From positions 1-6,419 of the forward strand of contig BQJV01000199.1 of assembly GCA_021604885.1 (NCBI GenBank): DNA of 6,419 nucleotides, in the 5' to 3' direction. Below, in pieces: positions 5,222-6,419 of the stretch (its first letter is position 1; the number at the start of each line of letters is the position of its first letter). This stretch comes from Acidimicrobiales bacterium. GTDB taxonomy: Bacteria; Actinomycetota; Acidimicrobiia; Acidimicrobiales; Aldehydirespiratoraceae. The translations under genes and the position numbers were made by a program. Below the pieces are notes generated by a model. It did not search any database. It was not told where the DNA came from and worked only from the letters and a program-made list of their open reading frames with translations.

Positions 5222-5979
5222 ACGGCGTTCTCGAATCGCTCGTAACCCTCCGACTCCAGCGTCGCCGCGAGCTCGGGGCCACCCGACTCGACGATGCGAC
5301 CGTCGACGATGACATGGACCCGATCGGGTCGGAGCTCGTCGAGGAGACGCTGATAGTGCGTGATGGCGAGGACGCCCAGCTCAGGGCGGTCGGTCCGCAC
5401 TTCCTGCACGCCTGTGGCGACCACCCGCAGCGCGTCGATGTCGAGCCCCGAATCGGTCTCGTCGAGAATCGCCATCTCGGGTTCGAGGATCGCCATCTGC
5501 AGAATCTCGTTGCGCTTCTTCTCGCCGCCGGAGAAGCCTTCGTTCACGTAGCGCTCGGCGAAGGACTCGTCCATGTCGAGGCGCTCCATCCACTCCATGA
5601 TCGCGAGGCGCAGCTCGAGTACGGACATCTCGATGCCCTTGCGGGCGGAGAGCGACTGGCGCAGGAAGTTCAGCACCGACACGCCTGGGATCTCCTGGGG
5701 GTACTGGAAGGCCAGAAAGATGCCGGCCTTGCCCCGCACGTCGGCCGGCCATTCGGTGATGTCCTCGCCGCGGAACCGGATGGAGCCGGCGGTGACCTCG
5801 TACTCCGGGCTGCCGAGGAGCACGTTCGCGAGCGTGCTCTTGCCGGACCCGTTGGGGCCCATGAGGGCGTGGACCTCGCCGGCGCCGACGACCAGGTCGA
5901 CGCCCTTGAGGATCTTCTCGCCGCCCTCGACGGTGGCAGCATGGAGTCCGCGGATCTCGAAGAGGGGAGCGGTCGACAT
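5218..5979 (-). CDS. sufC: SufC, Fe-S assembly ATPase (second copy, paired with sufS-sufU)
   Basis: This 253-aa ABC ATPase is the canonical-looking SufC of the window. Motifs: Walker A GPNGSGKST (41-49), Q-loop Gln92 in AFQYP, signature in NEGFSGGEKKRNE (146-158), Walker B ending in Asp173-Glu174 followed by TDSGLD, and H-loop His208 in ITHYQR. NEGFSGGE and DETDSGLDIDALR are the forms I know from most SufC proteins, including those of E. coli and Mycobacterium. It is the first gene of the minus-strand unit; sufS begins within its stop codon. The ATG at 5979 has no Shine-Dalgarno sequence but stands 7 nt after a TANNNT element, suggesting a leaderless message. With another sufC 3.7 kb away on the opposite strand beside sufD, the two either serve one scaffold together or belong to separate complexes; the sequence alone does not decide. 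Confidence 0.95.
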   Translation of the reverse strand: MSTAPLFEIRGLHAATVEGGEKILKGVDLVVGAGEVHALMGPNGSGKSTLANVLLGSPEYEVTAGSIRFRGEDITEWPADVRGKAGIFLAFQYPQEIPGVSVLNFLRQSLSARKGIEMSVLELRLAIMEWMERLDMDESFAERYVNEGFSGGEKKRNEILQMAILEPEMAILDETDSGLDIDALRVVATGVQEVRTDRPELGVLAITHYQRLLDELRPDRVHVIVDGRIVESGGPELAATLESEGYERFENAV

Positions 5980-5986
5980 GCGCGAA

Positions 5987-5992
5987 AGTCTA
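5987..5992 (-). promoter_or_regulatory. Candidate -10 element (TAGACT) of the sufC-sufS-sufU operon
   Basis: Minus-strand TAGACT matches TANNNT and is separated from the sufC ATG by 7 nt, so the first transcribed base would be about the A of the ATG. No good -35 hexamer is found 15-18 nt further upstream, which would fit a promoter that depends on an activator or on extended -10 contacts. Confidence 0.5.
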
Positions 5993-6011
5993 CGACTCGG
6001 ACGGGGTTTGC

Positions 6012-6025
6012 CCTACCGCCGTAGG
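6012..6025. promoter_or_regulatory. Perfect inverted repeat CCTAC-N4-GTAGG, candidate operator of the sufC-sufS-sufU operon
   Basis: CCTAC (6012-6016) and GTAGG (6021-6025) form a perfect 5-bp dyad around a 4-bp spacer. If transcription starts at the sufC ATG, the dyad covers about -33 to -46, where a regulator would touch the -35 region. It is relatively A/T-bearing for this GC-rich window. It does not match the DtxR/IdeR consensus or the site I recall for mycobacterial SufR. A role as operator is inference; a small hairpin or chance are alternatives. Confidence 0.42.
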
Positions 6026-6031
6026 AGAAAG

Positions 6032-6057
6032 GTGGCCGGTCGGCCGCGGCCGGTCAC
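6032..6057. repeat. GC-rich inverted repeat at the end of the right-edge gene
   Basis: Bases 6032-6041 and 6048-6057 pair over ten positions (eight Watson-Crick, two G-T) around a 6-nt loop, and the core 6041-6052 is a perfect 12-bp palindrome (CGGCCGCGGCCG). It overlaps the stop codon of the minus-strand gene. It could be a weak terminator separating that gene from the suf promoter, but on the minus-strand RNA the two G-T positions become A-C mismatches and no long T-run follows. Confidence 0.28.
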
Positions 6058-6419
6058 TCGGGGGTGCGTTCGGTGATCGTGCCGTCCGCGGTGCGGACCG
6101 CGATGCGGATCTCGTTCCCGTTCGCCGCCAGCGCATCGGCAGGCAGGAGCACCACGAAATTGTCGGCGGTGTCGCCGCGTGGGTACAGCGAGGAGACCCC
6201 CACGATCCGGCCGTTCACGGCGACGATCACCGTGGCGTCGTCCTGTGCGCCCGGCACCACACCGGCGATCTCCGCGAACCAGAGCGCGGTGCCGGGGTCA
6301 CGGAGGCGGGCCAACTCGGCGACGACGGCGGTTCCGGCCGGCGGTGCGAAATGGTCGTCCGGATCGGCGCCGAGCAGGTCGGCTCCGGGCAGACCGGCGT
6401 AGAGCGCGTCGACGCGGTT
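6054..6419 (-). CDS. C-terminal part of an unidentified protein (start outside window)
   Basis: The frame is open from the right window edge to TGA at 6054-6056 and gives 121 residues; the TTG at 6314 is only an internal leucine codon. I do not recognise the protein with confidence. The fragment has an N-terminal half with LPGADLLGADPDDHF and a C-terminal half with a beta-rich look (TVIVAVNGRIVGVSSLY, then FVVLLPADAL and NEIRIAVR). The order VNG-R-V, then F-VLLP, then N-E/V, reminds me of the C-terminal domain of actinobacterial membrane-bound sulfatase-like proteins, but this is from memory and weak. No membrane segment, cysteine or catalytic motif lies in the part seen. It ends 74 nt before the sufC start on the same strand; the promoter-like elements between suggest that sufC-sufS-sufU are transcribed separately. 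Confidence 0.7.
   Translation of the reverse strand, partial: NRVDALYAGLPGADLLGADPDDHFAPPAGTAVVAELARLRDPGTALWFAEIAGVVPGAQDDATVIVAVNGRIVGVSSLYPRGDTADNFVVLLPADALAANGNEIRIAVRTADGTITERTPE

Noticed and set aside
4115..5245. Plus-strand open frame of 376 codons opposite sufS
   Set aside because: It is antisense to a fully motif-complete SufS; the translation is a low-complexity mix of Ala, Gly, Asp, Glu, Val and His with no recognisable domain.
5215..6024. Plus-strand open frame of 269 codons opposite the second sufC
   Set aside because: It is antisense to a SufC with all ATPase motifs, and shows no domain of its own.
6003..6025. DtxR/IdeR iron box upstream of sufC (minus-strand GGTAGGGCAAACC region)
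   Set aside because: Only one half vaguely resembles the 19-bp consensus TTAGGTTAGGCTAACCTAA; symmetry is missing and the mismatches are too many.

Overview
This window holds most of a SUF iron-sulfur cluster assembly locus from a high-GC Gram-positive bacterium. The phylum call, Actinomycetota, rests on four things: strong G/C preference at third codon positions, a DUF2510 domain in one protein, a Rieske ferredoxin gene between sufD and sufC (the order known from Streptomyces), and a SufU-type rather than IscU/SufE-type sulfur acceptor. A deep lineage such as Acidimicrobiia is my guess; the sequence does not prove it.

Layout. The left part (1-1785) is a tightly packed plus-strand operon: the 3' end of sufD, a 111-aa Rieske ferredoxin, a first sufC, and a pterin-4a-carbinolamine dehydratase-like gene. 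Junctions overlap by 1 and 8 nt, with a final 4-nt gap. In the middle (1773-3453) lies a divergent pair: a minus-strand DUF2510 membrane protein and a plus-strand cysteine-rich protein, only 34 bp apart. The right part (3441-5979) is a minus-strand operon reading sufC (second copy), sufS, sufU, with its own promoter region at 5980-6053. At the right edge is the C-terminal part of an unidentified minus-strand protein. There are no gene-free stretches over 75 bp, and I saw no RNA genes, mobile elements or CRISPR repeats.

How it works together. SufS takes sulfur from cysteine and hands it to SufU; the SufB-SufC-SufD ATPase scaffold builds the cluster. SufB is not in the window and presumably lies just left of sufD. 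The odd feature is that the genes of one usual operon are split over two opposed transcription units, and each unit carries its own, clearly different, sufC. This raises the question of two alternative SUF complexes or one complex with a SufC heterodimer. Other points of interest are the dehydratase gene in the sufD operon, an acidic insertion in SufU, a perfect inverted repeat just upstream of the sufC-sufS-sufU start, apparent leaderless promoters, and two convergent gene pairs that both overlap by exactly 13 bp.
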